DNA of 40,890 nucleotides from an uncultured Sulfurovum sp. (GCA_902727915.1 CACVAU010000019.1:1-40890), one strand, 5' to 3'. Positions 23,922 to 32,604 are shown, counted from the stretch's first letter. Notes: generated from the sequence alone by a model not told the origin. A program made the numbers and translations.

Positions 23922-25123
23922 GTCTTAATGTAATCCTTTTTTACATCATTGCTTTTCTTGTTTTATATTCAGAACCCATTTCTATTGCTGGTGTAAGTTT
24001 TGGGATACTTTGGAAAATAGTGGCAATCTTTTTACTTTCTTTACCGATTTTATATGAAGCTCTTAAACGAAAAAGAATGGAACTCTTTGCCGTTTTATAC
24101 TTTCTCTTTGCCTTTAAAACACTCTTTTCTTATAGTTCTATGGAGTATCCAATCGAGACGATTACCATGGCTGTTAAGGTGACGATGTTTCCTCTTTTAT
24201 ACCTTTATTTTTTGAAGATAAGAAAGGAGATTTTATTATTTTGGACAAAACATTATGCTTTTGCCATTATTTTGATTTGTATTCCTTATATTTTTGGTTT
24301 TATTGAACCATTAGGAGAAGGATATAATCTTGAAATTTATGGTTTAGATGGTCAATTTGGACTTGTTGGCCCTTTTTTATCTCCTCACGCAGCTTCTATT
24401 TCTTTAGCATTTGCCATGATTGTCATTACTTTATTAATTAACAGTAAGAACAGTAAAAGTATGAATATTTTTTATATTTTAATACTTTTTTTAGGCTTTT
24501 ATGAATTGTTATTGACCTATGTGAGAACAGGTCTTGTCATCTATTTGATGTCCTTAGCTTATGTTTATTTACAAAACTTCAATATGAAAAAGGCTTTTCT
24601 TATCCTCCTCAGTATTATTGTTTTGGTAGTGGGTGCCAATTATATTCTTGAGACCAATAAAGCTGCAAAAATGCGTTTTGAAGACCGAAATAAGTATGTG
24701 AAACAAGATGGTATTGGCTCTGGTCGATTACTCTATTGGAAAGCTTCTGTAGAGAATTGGTTAGATGATGAAAGTATTGTTATTTTGATTGGTTTGGGTG
24801 AAACATATGCAAAAGAGAAGATGGAGCGCTCAGTAGGACTTTATATTTTTGCACATAATGAGTTTTTTCAAATGTTACAACAAGAAGGGCTGATTGGCTT
24901 TATTTTATTTATGAGTTCCTTAATAGCAGTATATCAATATATGAAAAATTATAAATCTTCACAATATTATCAAAGCTCGATGGCTATTTTTATTGGAATG
25001 ATTAGCATGATGATGTTTCAAGGTGGTTTTTATTTTAACATGGCTGTTTTTTTAGCACTTTATTTAGCCTTACAAAAAAAAGATTTAGAAGAAAAATATT
25101 TAGTAGAAAATAATGCTGAGTAA
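23918..25123 (+). CDS. O-antigen polymerase/ligase-family membrane protein (Wzy-like)
   Basis: This is a protein of about 401 residues with ten or more membrane helices and a large periplasmic loop. Sequence hallmarks of the O-antigen ligase/polymerase family include YVRTGLVIY after a helix and HNEFFQMLQQEGLIGFILF near the C-terminus. In a flippase-linked operon it is more likely the polymerase than a lipid-A ligase, but the two cannot be told apart by sequence alone. I chose ATG 23918, where ATGA overlaps the stop of the flippase gene. A longer frame from 23873 lies within the flippase and is unlikely. Confidence 0.82.
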   Translation: MSLNVILFYIIAFLVLYSEPISIAGVSFGILWKIVAIFLLSLPILYEALKRKRMELFAVLYFLFAFKTLFSYSSMEYPIETITMAVKVTMFPLLYLYFLKIRKEILLFWTKHYAFAIILICIPYIFGFIEPLGEGYNLEIYGLDGQFGLVGPFLSPHAASISLAFAMIVITLLINSKNSKSMNIFYILILFLGFYELLLTYVRTGLVIYLMSLAYVYLQNFNMKKAFLILLSIIVLVVGANYILETNKAAKMRFEDRNKYVKQDGIGSGRLLYWKASVENWLDDESIVILIGLGETYAKEKMERSVGLYIFAHNEFFQMLQQEGLIGFILFMSSLIAVYQYMKNYKSSQYYQSSMAIFIGMISMMMFQGGFYFNMAVFLALYLALQKKDLEEKYLVENNAE

Positions 25124-25141
25124 CCAATATGAAAGATAATA

Positions 25142-26224
25142 ATGAAAAATAATATACAAAAAATACTTATTCCCATTCCTAATAAAATACATAAAGGGGG
25201 TATTTGCTCCTATTGGTCAGCAATGATTCATTCTTTTGAAAAATTTTCTGATATTCAATTCAAAGTGATAAAAGTTGGGAATAGAGGAAAGAATATATTT
25301 GGACCACCTTTAGATCAATGGAAGTTTCATAAAGCTTCTACAGCTGATATTGATATGGTTGTTCTCAATCCTACCATAGAAAATAAAGCTTTTTTTAGAG
25401 AAGCATTTTTTGCAAAACAGTTGATTAAAAAAGAGATACCTTTTATTGCTTTTTTTCATGCTTGGAATTTTGATTTTGAAAAAAAGGTTAGTAGTCAATA
25501 TGCAAAATTTTTTTTAAATTCTTATGGACATGCCCTTAAAATTATTACGCTTTCTCAAAGAGCAAAAGAGAAAATAATAGAGTGGGGGTATAAAGGTGAA
25601 GTATTTGTTGAAACAACCATGGTAGATTCAAGATTAATTCAAAATTTTTCTTTTGAAGAAAAAATAACAAATCAAAATTTTAATAAAAAAATACAAATTT
25701 TATTTTTGGCACGTATGGAAAAAGAGAAAGGTATCTTTGAGTTGATTGATGCTTTCCAAAAGTTATATGCTGATTTTAATACAATTGAGTTAGTCCTTGC
25801 TGGTAATGGTACAGCCTATAAAGAGGTTAAAAGCTATGTTTCAACCTTAAAGGGTATTCGTCTAGTGGGTTATGTAGAAGGACTAGAGAAAGAGAAGCTT
25901 TTTAAAGAGAGCGATGTTTATTGTTTACCAAGTTATGGAGAAGGTTTACCTGTTTCTGTTTTGGAGGCTATGGCATTTGGTCTTCCCATTATCACAACAA
26001 GTGTGGGTGGGTTAAAAGATTTTTTTATTGAAAAAAGCATGGGATATACCTCGAAAGTTGAAGATACTAAAGATTTAGAAAAAGTATTAAGAGCCTTATT
26101 AACAAATCATAAGGATATGCGTTCTATTAGTCAATTTAATTTTGAGTATGCTGAAGAATTTTTAATGAGTGATTCAATTTCAAAAGAATTTAATAAATAT
26201 TTTATAAAGAGTAGTATTGAATGA
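25142..26224 (+). CDS. glycosyltransferase family 4
   Basis: This 360-residue GT-B enzyme has the GT4 signature in the C-terminal half: KIQILFLARMEKEKGIFELI (about 180-200), and SYGEGLPVSVLEAMAFGLPI with the paired Glu residues that hold the nucleotide sugar. The N-terminal acceptor half begins with KILIPIPNKIHKGG. It adds a retaining linkage to the repeat unit; the sugar is unknown. It sits 18 bases after the polymerase and overlaps the GT26 gene by four bases (ATGA). Confidence 0.88.
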   Translation: MKNNIQKILIPIPNKIHKGGICSYWSAMIHSFEKFSDIQFKVIKVGNRGKNIFGPPLDQWKFHKASTADIDMVVLNPTIENKAFFREAFFAKQLIKKEIPFIAFFHAWNFDFEKKVSSQYAKFFLNSYGHALKIITLSQRAKEKIIEWGYKGEVFVETTMVDSRLIQNFSFEEKITNQNFNKKIQILFLARMEKEKGIFELIDAFQKLYADFNTIELVLAGNGTAYKEVKSYVSTLKGIRLVGYVEGLEKEKLFKESDVYCLPSYGEGLPVSVLEAMAFGLPIITTSVGGLKDFFIEKSMGYTSKVEDTKDLEKVLRALLTNHKDMRSISQFNFEYAEEFLMSDSISKEFNKYFIKSSIE

Positions 26225-26934
26225 AGAAAATAAAGTTTTTAGGTTTAGAGTTTAACACTTTAACAAAAAGAGATGTATTAAAAGAAGAGGATTTTTTCAA
26301 GTTTATTGTGCCAGTTAATGCTGAAATTATAGTCAAAGCCAATCAACACAGTGCTTTTAAACATATTATCAATCATAATTATGCTACTTTTGATGGACAA
26401 GTTCCCTATTTATTAGCACGGTTACAAAATCCTAAATTAAAATTTGAAAAATTGAGTGGTTCTGATTTGATTTATGATTTTTGCCATATGGCAAGAAATG
26501 AAAAAAGAACCGTATTTTTGTTGGGTGGCTATGAAAAAAGTAACAGAGATGCTGTAAGTATTTTAAGACAAAATTATAATATAGTCATTGATGGATTTTC
26601 ACCAGTATATAAACCGTATCCATTTACAAAGCATCATAATCAAATGATTTTAGATATTCTTAGTCAGGCTAAAGCTGAAATTTTATTTGTAGGTTTTGGT
26701 GCGATGAAACAAGAATTGTGGATTAAAGAACATCAGAATCAATTAGAAAGTATGGGTATTAAGTGGGTTATAGCAAGTGGGGGGACATTTGAATTTGTTT
26801 CAGGAAGAATTAAAAGATCTCCAAAACTTTTACAAAAAGTTGGTTTAGAAGGTCTATTTAGATTTTTGATGGAGCCGAGTAAACAACGCTTTCAAAGATT
26901 AGTAACCAGTTTTAGGATGTTTAAATATTTGTAG
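26221..26934 (+). CDS. WecG/TagA/CpsF-family glycosyltransferase (GT26)
   Basis: This 237-residue peripheral membrane glycosyltransferase is of the N-acetylmannosaminyl/N-acetylglucosaminyl type. Family motifs include FDGQVPYLLARL with its Asp, the Rossmann-like VFLLGGYEKS, IDGFSPVYKPYP, and FVGFGAMKQELWIKEH followed by SGGTFEFVSG and the basic C-terminal tail that binds lipid. It acts early, probably adding the second sugar to the undecaprenyl-linked unit. It is the last gene of the operon, and a strong bidirectional terminator starts at its stop codon. Confidence 0.88.
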   Translation: MKKIKFLGLEFNTLTKRDVLKEEDFFKFIVPVNAEIIVKANQHSAFKHIINHNYATFDGQVPYLLARLQNPKLKFEKLSGSDLIYDFCHMARNEKRTVFLLGGYEKSNRDAVSILRQNYNIVIDGFSPVYKPYPFTKHHNQMILDILSQAKAEILFVGFGAMKQELWIKEHQNQLESMGIKWVIASGGTFEFVSGRIKRSPKLLQKVGLEGLFRFLMEPSKQRFQRLVTSFRMFKYL

Positions 26935-26962
26935 ATTTTTCTCCTTATCTAGGAGAAAAATC
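26934..26962. terminator. strong bidirectional terminator
   Basis: GATTTTTCTCC (26934-26944) and GGAGAAAAATC (26952-26962) form an 11-bp stem with a 7-base loop. T runs are present on both strands within the outer stem. It lies between the convergent GT26 and sugar transferase genes. Confidence 0.85.
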
Positions 26963-26976
26963 AATGGAATACTTAT

Positions 26977-27681
26977 TTACATTCCTCTGCGTTGTAGAAT
27001 CACTTTAATGGTTCTCCATACTACTTTGAATTCAAGTAATAGAGACCATGAGTCTATATAAAGTCTATCATATTTTAGTTTGTTCTTTGCATCTTTAATA
27101 TTTCGCCCATAAGGGTATTGTACTTGTGCCAGTCCTGTGATACCTGGTGCAACGAGATGTCTATCATGGTAATCTGGAATAATGTCTTCATATTCTTTAA
27201 CTAGTATATCCCATTCAGCACGTGGGCCTATAAGGTGCATTTCTCCTTTGAGTATATTAACAAGTTGAGGTAATTCATCAATACGCATCTGTCGCATTGT
27301 GTTTCCAAATGGAAAAATACGAGAATCATTTTCTTGAGTATAGGGGTTAAATTTACTGTTAACATGCATACTTCTAAATTTATAACAAGTAAAGGTTTTA
27401 CCATTTAACCCAATACGTTTTTGTTTAAAAAATATTGGTCCTTTGGACTCTTTTTTAATTCTGTATACCGTGTAAAAAATTACAGGCATAGAGATAATGA
27501 GTAAAATTCCTCCAAGTAAAAAATCAATAGCACGTTTTTGTAAATATTGTAGCTTGGTATAGGTCTTATAACTTTTTTTATTAATAAGTGTATTACTTGG
27601 GCTTATGCTATTTGTTATGGCTGTATTTTTTTGGTATAGAGATATGTTTTTATTTTTATGTTTTGGGATTGAATAAGTCAT
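26977..27681 (-). CDS. undecaprenyl-phosphate sugar phosphotransferase, short form
   Basis: This 234-residue initiating glycosyl-1-phosphate transferase of the WbaP/WcaJ/PglC superfamily has only the catalytic domain. One membrane-embedded helix (about 50-72) is preceded by KRAIDF, followed by GPIFFKQKRIGLNGKTFTCYKF, RQMRIDELPQL with the catalytic Asp-Glu pair, LIGPRAE and APGITGLAQV. It loads the first sugar phosphate on undecaprenyl phosphate for the neighbouring wzx/wzy operon. An unusual 45-residue Ser/Asn/Lys-rich N-terminus precedes the core. It is convergent with that operon and has its own promoter region with a repeated motif (27750-27782). Confidence 0.9.
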   Translation of the reverse strand: MTYSIPKHKNKNISLYQKNTAITNSISPSNTLINKKSYKTYTKLQYLQKRAIDFLLGGILLIISMPVIFYTVYRIKKESKGPIFFKQKRIGLNGKTFTCYKFRSMHVNSKFNPYTQENDSRIFPFGNTMRQMRIDELPQLVNILKGEMHLIGPRAEWDILVKEYEDIIPDYHDRHLVAPGITGLAQVQYPYGRNIKDAKNKLKYDRLYIDSWSLLLEFKVVWRTIKVILQRRGM

Positions 27682-27749
27682 TTTTTTCCTTATAATTCTA
27701 TAAAATATCTTACATTCTAATATATCATAATTTGATTTAAACTATATTA

Positions 27750-27782
27750 AACACTATAGAATATAATTCAACACTATAGAAT
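27750..27782. repeat. 13-bp direct repeat, possible operator
   Basis: AACACTATAGAAT occurs at 27750-27762 and 27770-27782, offset by 20 bases (about two helical turns), 70-100 bases before the sugar transferase start. ATTCTATA, the inverse of part of it, lies at 27695-27702 next to that start. Spacing on one helix face suggests a protein-binding site. Part of the motif also resembles a -10 box. Confidence 0.45.
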
Positions 27783-27885
27783 TATTATCGTGTACTTTGT
27801 TTTTTAATATTATATCTTAATATGATGTAATTTTGTTAAAAGCTTTATTGAAATAAGGGGGATATATTAAAAATTTTAGGAAAAA

Positions 27886-27917
27886 TATATATTTGAGATA
27901 AAAATCTCAAATATATA
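27886..27917 (-). terminator. terminator after rplT
   Basis: TATATATTTGAGAT and ATCTCAAATATATA form a perfect 14-bp stem with an AAAA loop on the plus strand. On the minus strand the structure is followed by a T run. It starts 14 bases beyond the rplT stop. Confidence 0.8.
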
Positions 27918-27931
27918 AGGGAGGATAAAAC

Positions 27932-28288
27932 TTAAGCAGCCAGTGCAGCTTTTGAAGCTTCTGCTACTTTTGTAAATGATTCAGGAGCATTCATTGCCAT
28001 GTCAGCTAGAATTTTTCTGTCAAGTTCAATGTTTGCAACTTTAAGACCATGCATGAATGTTGAGTAATTCATGTCATTCAATCTTGCAGCAGCATTGATT
28101 CTTACAATCCAAAGTCTTCTGAAATCTCTTTTCTTTTGTCTTCTGTCTCTATAAGCATATACTAATGAACGTTCTAATTGCTCTTTAGCTTTTCTAAAGT
28201 GTTTTCTTCTTCCAGAGTAAAATCCTCTGGCTTGTTTTAATAATTTTTTGTGACGACGGGTTCTAACCGTACCTGTTCTTACTCTCAT
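27932..28288 (-). CDS. rplT: 50S ribosomal protein L20
   Basis: This 118-residue protein binds 23S rRNA early in large-subunit assembly. The basic N-terminus ([20 protein letters not shown]) and the motif [23 protein letters not shown] are diagnostic. Full normal length. It follows rpmI, separated by a 116-base structured spacer that may serve in L20 autoregulation. infC, often upstream of this pair, is absent from the window. Confidence 0.97.
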   Translation of the reverse strand: MRVRTGTVRTRRHKKLLKQARGFYSGRRKHFRKAKEQLERSLVYAYRDRRQKKRDFRRLWIVRINAAARLNDMNYSTFMHGLKVANIELDRKILADMAMNAPESFTKVAEASKAALAA

Positions 28289-28322
28289 TGTATTCCTTTA
28301 CCTAAGTACTATTTTTAGTATT

Positions 28323-28399
28323 GGTGTCATTTATGATGATATAAAATCTAAATGAACTTGTCCTAATCTTTTAGGAGTTATTGCTTTTGATAATGACAC
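28323..28399 (-). ncRNA. structured spacer between rpmI and rplT, candidate ribosomal-protein leader
   Basis: GTGTCATT (28324-28331) and AATGACAC (28392-28399) form an 8-bp outer pairing. It encloses a hairpin TCCTAA/TTAGGA with a TCTT loop (28361-28376) that in the transcript reads the same way. The element lies in the 116-base gap upstream of rplT. L20 represses its own operon by binding mRNA structures in other bacteria; whether this spacer mimics its 23S rRNA site is inference. Confidence 0.45.
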
Positions 28400-28404
28400 T
28401 AAAA

Positions 28405-28596
28405 CTAGTTAATCATTTCTTTAATATTAGCTTCATCTGCTTTACTAACGTATTTTGGACTTCTCATCGCTCTGTGTGAAGCTCCATCAACTTTAGTCAA
28501 AATGTGAGATCTGAAAGCAGTCCCTCTTTTAATTTTACCAGATTTTTTAACTTTAAAACGCTTTACAGCACCTTTAACGCTTTTCATTTTTGGCAT
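28405..28596 (-). CDS. rpmI: 50S ribosomal protein L35
   Basis: This 63-residue basic protein of the large subunit is identified by MPKMKSVKGAVKRFKVKKSG, KRGTAFRSHILTK and a C-terminal helix. Normal length. It is first of the rpmI-rplT pair, with a TATAAT promoter 46-52 bases upstream and an AAAGGA ribosome binding site. Confidence 0.97.
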   Translation of the reverse strand: MPKMKSVKGAVKRFKVKKSGKIKRGTAFRSHILTKVDGASHRAMRSPKYVSKADEANIKEMIN

Positions 28597-28642
28597 GTTT
28601 GTTCCTTTCTATCGTATTTACTCATAGAGAATGAGGTCGCGT

Positions 28643-28648
28643 ATTATA
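28643..28648 (-). promoter_or_regulatory. -10 box of rpmI-rplT
   Basis: TATAAT on the minus strand in the context GATATAATACGCG, 47 bases before the rpmI start codon. A GC-rich discriminator (CGCG) follows, typical of growth-rate-controlled ribosomal promoters. Confidence 0.65.
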
Positions 28649-28757
28649 TCGAGATTATTTTAAAGTGCTTATTTCTATATATTATAATAACATGCGTTAT
28701 AAAGTTCTAGGAGTTTAGAAGTTTATGGCTAAGATAAAATTATTTATCTTAGCTATA

Positions 28758-29291
28758 TTATTTTTCTTGAAGTATCTTAATGCTTTCAACAGCTTTTGAG
28801 ACAGAAATGTTTTCACCTATTCCCAATGCTTTCATACTAGCATTAATATCTTTTTTGAGAATATTAGAACTTCTTCCCACATAAATAGGAACAGCAAAAG
28901 AACGTAATTTAGTACCATAGCCTTTATCTATTTTTGTAAGAAGACGGATATAGTATAAGCCTTCGGTTTGTGCTTTGACTTGAAGATCAATTAAAAAGTT
29001 TTGTTGGTTGGGTTTGATTTCAAAACTTAAATTGTTATCAAACTCTTTTAGGCTACTTAGTTTATTATCAATGCTAATAAGTACAGACAATGTACCATTG
29101 GGAACAGCTGTGGTTAAACTAATGTTGACATCAGAGCTTTCATTGATATCAACTTTTTCAGTACTGTAATTCATGTCTATCGCTGCACCTGGTTTAGAAT
29201 ACTGTTGTAATGTTGAACCTGAAGATATCTCTTGGGCATGTAGTCCTAAAATAAATAATAATGGGCTGAGTAATAGCGTTATTGTTTTCAT
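28758..29291 (-). CDS. secreted protein of unknown function, partner of the metalloprotease lipoprotein
   Basis: This is a 177-residue protein with a Sec signal peptide (KTITLLLSPLLFILGLHA, cleavage before QEISSG). The mature part is strand-rich with an immunoglobulin-like pattern (about 50-140: VNISLTTAVPNGTLSVLISI, then EGLYYIRLLTKI). I recognise no family. It begins eleven bases after the stop of the metalloprotease gene, so the two form an operon. A role as a surface or periplasmic partner is inference. Confidence 0.7.
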   Translation of the reverse strand: MKTITLLLSPLLFILGLHAQEISSGSTLQQYSKPGAAIDMNYSTEKVDINESSDVNISLTTAVPNGTLSVLISIDNKLSSLKEFDNNLSFEIKPNQQNFLIDLQVKAQTEGLYYIRLLTKIDKGYGTKLRSFAVPIYVGRSSNILKKDINASMKALGIGENISVSKAVESIKILQEK

Positions 29292-29302
29292 TGTTTTTCC
29301 TT

Positions 29303-30976
29303 TTATTTGGACTGTGGTCTACGTTCTGGACGACGATGATTATTAAAAATAGGTTTATTTAAACTTTTAGTGACACTACCTATTTGTGGTGCTGTGTTCC
29401 CTTGATCTAAATTAATAACAAAACAACTGTTATTATAAGAATTATCATAGACTTCAAGAATATAATCTTGTGCGTTTAAGTTCATTACTAAGGCATCAGA
29501 ACTTTCTCCTTCTAGTGGAGACATCCCTTTGATATCAAAGGGATAAGTTGTTTCATAAAGAACAATGTCAGGGTCTCCATAAGCTGAACCATAAGGTTTA
29601 GCAGCAAAAGTATAAATACCTTCTGTAGGAATTTTTATTTTAATATAGGTACGGTTTCCCAGTTTATTGTAAACACCATAAAGGTTATTATTACACTGTG
29701 TAATCCATTTACCAACTTCTAGGGTACGATAAAGTGGGGTTGTAAACGTACCATTGGCTGTATTACTACGATAGTCACCATAAGGGTCATGAATGGTATT
29801 GATACGTTCTGATGAGACAACTTGATCAATATTGTCACTGGATGAAGGGTTTTCAGATTTTAATGCATTAATAAAGGTAAAAATACTGGTAAATGCTTTA
29901 GCATTGCGTTCTTTTCCAACCATGGCATTAAAAATGGGTTTAAATCCTAAATTTGCTTGATCAGAGTCTTCATTATTTTGATCGTATAAATCATAAAGAA
30001 TTCTTTGGATTGAGGCTTCTGAAAACCAACCAGGGTTCTCTTTAGGTGCTGTTTCAATGTTCATGAACCAACCCGAAGCTTGGTTAAACCCTGAGGTATC
30101 AAAATAAATAGGATTGTCTGTAGCAATGGCAGACATTGCATTTCCAAAACCCTCACCAAAGGCAACACGAATATCAAGGGCATCACCAGAAGAGTGTCCT
30201 CCTCCTATGCTATCAGAACGTGAAAATTTATCTTCAAAAAAGTGTGCCCATTCATGTATAATAATATGATCATCGTATTCATCTGTATCTGAATTGGCAT
30301 CACCTAATATCCACATATTCCCATCATCTGAAGTATAACTTGACGTAGCAATTTGTCCTAAGGCTGTATCTCCTGCTAGAGAAACATTGTTGACAGACCA
30401 GTTGATTAACAGTTGTGGAAATTTAATGTCTGGACTGGCAAGAATAACTTTCTGCATGACCGTATTGATACTATCTAAAATAGCAAATGGAGCTGCATCT
30501 CTAGGTTGAGCATAGCTTTGTCCATCCCAGCCAGATGCTGCATGGAGATCTCTTACATTTGTATTTTCTCCACTGTTATAGAGTTCACCTTCTATGACAT
30601 ACATGGATTTTTGGTTGGTATTGTCTACCACTGATAAATCCCAAACATTTTCCTTGAACATTCTAGCATAGACACGAATTTTAATGGCTGTGTTTTCGGG
30701 TACTTTCAAGGTGTATTTTCCCTCATGATCACTGCTTGTTTTAGAAAGTACTTGATTGTTTTTATCTAAGGCTTTTATAAGAAGATATTTTCCTGTAGCC
30801 CTATAAGTATTGGCATAGTTAAGCTTTGCTGAACCTGTCATATCGACCTCTACAGGAACCCTATCATAGGTAATGGTTCCCATAATTTTAACCCCTTCAT
30901 TTTCTTGAACAGGATCCATACCCGTACAAGCTGTTATAAACAGGAGAAGAAATAGTGCATGTATTATCTTTAACAT
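29303..30976 (-). CDS. zinc metalloprotease-like lipoprotein
   Basis: This 557-residue lipoprotein has a signal ending in LLFITAC, with Cys17 lipidated. An N-terminal carboxypeptidase-regulatory-like beta domain follows (about 30-110, with DHEGKYTLKVPENTAIKIRV). A central catalytic region carries HEWAH (His241 to His245), followed by a GFGNAMSAIA segment with Glu, the arrangement of a gluzincin. A C-terminal pre-peptidase-like beta domain (about 455-530: GIYTFAAKPYGSAYGDPDIV) is last. It is probably a surface- or periplasm-facing protease; substrate unknown. A basic RRPERRPQSK tail ends the protein. The partner gene follows after eleven bases. Confidence 0.78.
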   Translation of the reverse strand: MLKIIHALFLLLFITACTGMDPVQENEGVKIMGTITYDRVPVEVDMTGSAKLNYANTYRATGKYLLIKALDKNNQVLSKTSSDHEGKYTLKVPENTAIKIRVYARMFKENVWDLSVVDNTNQKSMYVIEGELYNSGENTNVRDLHAASGWDGQSYAQPRDAAPFAILDSINTVMQKVILASPDIKFPQLLINWSVNNVSLAGDTALGQIATSSYTSDDGNMWILGDANSDTDEYDDHIIIHEWAHFFEDKFSRSDSIGGGHSSGDALDIRVAFGEGFGNAMSAIATDNPIYFDTSGFNQASGWFMNIETAPKENPGWFSEASIQRILYDLYDQNNEDSDQANLGFKPIFNAMVGKERNAKAFTSIFTFINALKSENPSSSDNIDQVVSSERINTIHDPYGDYRSNTANGTFTTPLYRTLEVGKWITQCNNNLYGVYNKLGNRTYIKIKIPTEGIYTFAAKPYGSAYGDPDIVLYETTYPFDIKGMSPLEGESSDALVMNLNAQDYILEVYDNSYNNSCFVINLDQGNTAPQIGSVTKSLNKPIFNNHRRPERRPQSK

Positions 30977-31168
30977 TTCAAACCTTTCTTACTTTATAAA
31001 TTGATCTCTTCAAGATAGTTTAGCATAATCTTATCGTAAAAAGATATACTTATTTTTTATTCTTTTTTGTTATTAAATTTATATAAAATAACATCACTAA
31101 TTAAACAACCAATGCTTATCTTAGAGAGAGTAGGTTAAAATACTTTTTGAAGTAGGAAGGTAAAGCAA

Positions 31169-31729
31169 ATGATATATAGACCAATTATCTTGGATGAAGA
31201 GATAAAGTTTTCAAAGAAAAAATTTGTGGTAAGTAAAACAGATGTTGAAGGTAATATTTTGTTTGTTAATCAAAATTTTTGTGATATTACTGGTTACAGA
31301 CAACAAGAGCTAATAGGAGAGCCACATAATGTTCTAAGGCATCCTGATATGCCTAAAGCAATTTTTTACATGATTTGGAAATCACTCTTGGCTGGAATGG
31401 AAGTTTCGGCTATTGTTAAAAATGTTGCTAAGAGTGGAAAGTACTATTGGGTGATTGCTGATTTTTCTATGCAACGGGATAATTATGGTAAGTTAGAAAC
31501 CTTTACTTCTTTTAAGCGTACGGCTCCTAAACATGTAAGTGAAAATATGACGCTTTTGTATCATGGTATGTTGTCTGCTGAGAGAAAAGGTGGATTGGAG
31601 GCTTCCTTACGTTTTTTAGAGATGTTTTTAGAAGAAAAGCAGATGAGTTATAATGAATATTTAGAAGATTTAGTTGAAGAGAAAGGTTTTTTCTCTTCAT
31701 GGGTAAATCGTTTTAAGAGCAAAGACTAA
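31169..31729 (+). CDS. PAS-domain sensor protein, Aer-like, without output domain
   Basis: This 186-residue soluble protein has a PAS domain at residues about 18-115 of the aerotaxis (Aer) type. The segments FVNQNFCDITGY, ELIGEPHNVLRHPDMP and YYWVIADF are the conserved FAD-pocket landmarks. The remaining 60 residues are helical without a recognisable methyl-accepting, kinase or GGDEF domain. Such stand-alone PAS proteins are numerous in Campylobacterota and may report redox or oxygen to chemoreceptors. Its stop overlaps the stop of the NlpC/P60 gene on the other strand. Confidence 0.85.
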   Translation: MIYRPIILDEEIKFSKKKFVVSKTDVEGNILFVNQNFCDITGYRQQELIGEPHNVLRHPDMPKAIFYMIWKSLLAGMEVSAIVKNVAKSGKYYWVIADFSMQRDNYGKLETFTSFKRTAPKHVSENMTLLYHGMLSAERKGGLEASLRFLEMFLEEKQMSYNEYLEDLVEEKGFFSSWVNRFKSKD

Positions 31730-32463
31730 TTAAAAACATTATTTTGTTTTAGCTTAGTATTGAAAGCCAAATTATCATTGTTGTTAATAATGCGTCTGGC
31801 ATAAAGAAACTTATTTTTATAAAATTTCTTTTTTGAGAATGAAGTGATAATCACTTTCTTTTTAGCTGAACTTGCATGAATAAACTTATTGTTTCCTATA
31901 AAAATTCCCACATGATTGACGGTACGTGTAAACTTCTTTTCTGTATCAAAGAAGACCAAATCACCTTTTTCTAAATCTTTAAATGCTATTTTTTTACCAA
32001 CATTTGCTTGATGACCTGAGTAACGAGGTAAAGCAATTCCACTTTTTTTGAATACATATTTGGTAAAACCTGAACAATCAAAAGCACTCGGCCCATTGGC
32101 AGCCCAAATGTATTTAACACCCAAAAAATTTCTAGCTGTTTCTAGTATTTCATCTTCTTTGCTAAAGGCTTCCCATTCTTGAGCTAATTGAAGTGTTGGT
32201 GTTGTTAGTATTGGTTGGGTGTGTTCTACTAGAGGTTGTATTTTATGTTGCTTTTCTTCTTCATGCTCTAGAGATATTTCTCCTCCAAATATGGCTGAAG
32301 CTAAAAGCTTTTCTTTTTTTGAAAGTGTTTTGTTTGTGTCAAGTACGACAATTTCTTTTTTTGTAGGTAGTGGTTTTATGGAGGTTGTTTTCTCAGCAAC
32401 ACAACCCATAAAGAAGATTGGTGCTATTACTAGCAAAGCTGAGAATCCCTTTAAGTTTTTCAT
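31726..32463 (-). CDS. NlpC/P60-family peptidoglycan endopeptidase lipoprotein
   Basis: This is a 245-residue lipoprotein: the signal peptide GFSALLVIAPIFFMGC places lipidated Cys at 21. A low-complexity linker leads to a C-terminal NlpC/P60 cysteine peptidase domain (about 105-235). Catalytic Cys130 is in SAFDCSGFTKYV and His184 in VNHVGIFIG, followed by FIHAS. It cleaves D-gamma-glutamyl-type bonds in peptidoglycan stems. I chose ATG 32463 because it begins the signal peptide and has AAAGGG upstream; an upstream in-frame ATG at 32562 adds residues that are not signal-like. The stop overlaps that of the convergent PAS gene by three bases. Confidence 0.9.
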   Translation of the reverse strand: MKNLKGFSALLVIAPIFFMGCVAEKTTSIKPLPTKKEIVVLDTNKTLSKKEKLLASAIFGGEISLEHEEEKQHKIQPLVEHTQPILTTPTLQLAQEWEAFSKEDEILETARNFLGVKYIWAANGPSAFDCSGFTKYVFKKSGIALPRYSGHQANVGKKIAFKDLEKGDLVFFDTEKKFTRTVNHVGIFIGNNKFIHASSAKKKVIITSFSKKKFYKNKFLYARRIINNNDNLAFNTKLKQNNVFN

Positions 32464-32584
32464 TTTAAATTTCCCTTTTAGTCGATGTTTAGTTTTCCCT
32501 ATCTTTATCGATAAATAAAATTTATAAGAAGATTGTGGAGTAATTGTGTAATTTTTTGTCATAAATGGGAGTAAAATGGATTAA

Positions 32585-32604
32585 TTGTGATAAAATTATC
32601 ACAA
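32585..32604. promoter_or_regulatory. 20-bp palindrome, candidate operator
   Basis: TTGTGATAA and TTATCACAA flank two central bases in the 271-base divergent region between the NlpC/P60 gene and a small lipoprotein gene. The arms resemble CRP/FNR-superfamily half-sites, but the TGTGA/TCACA spacing is eight, not six, so assignment to that family is uncertain. Confidence 0.5.
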
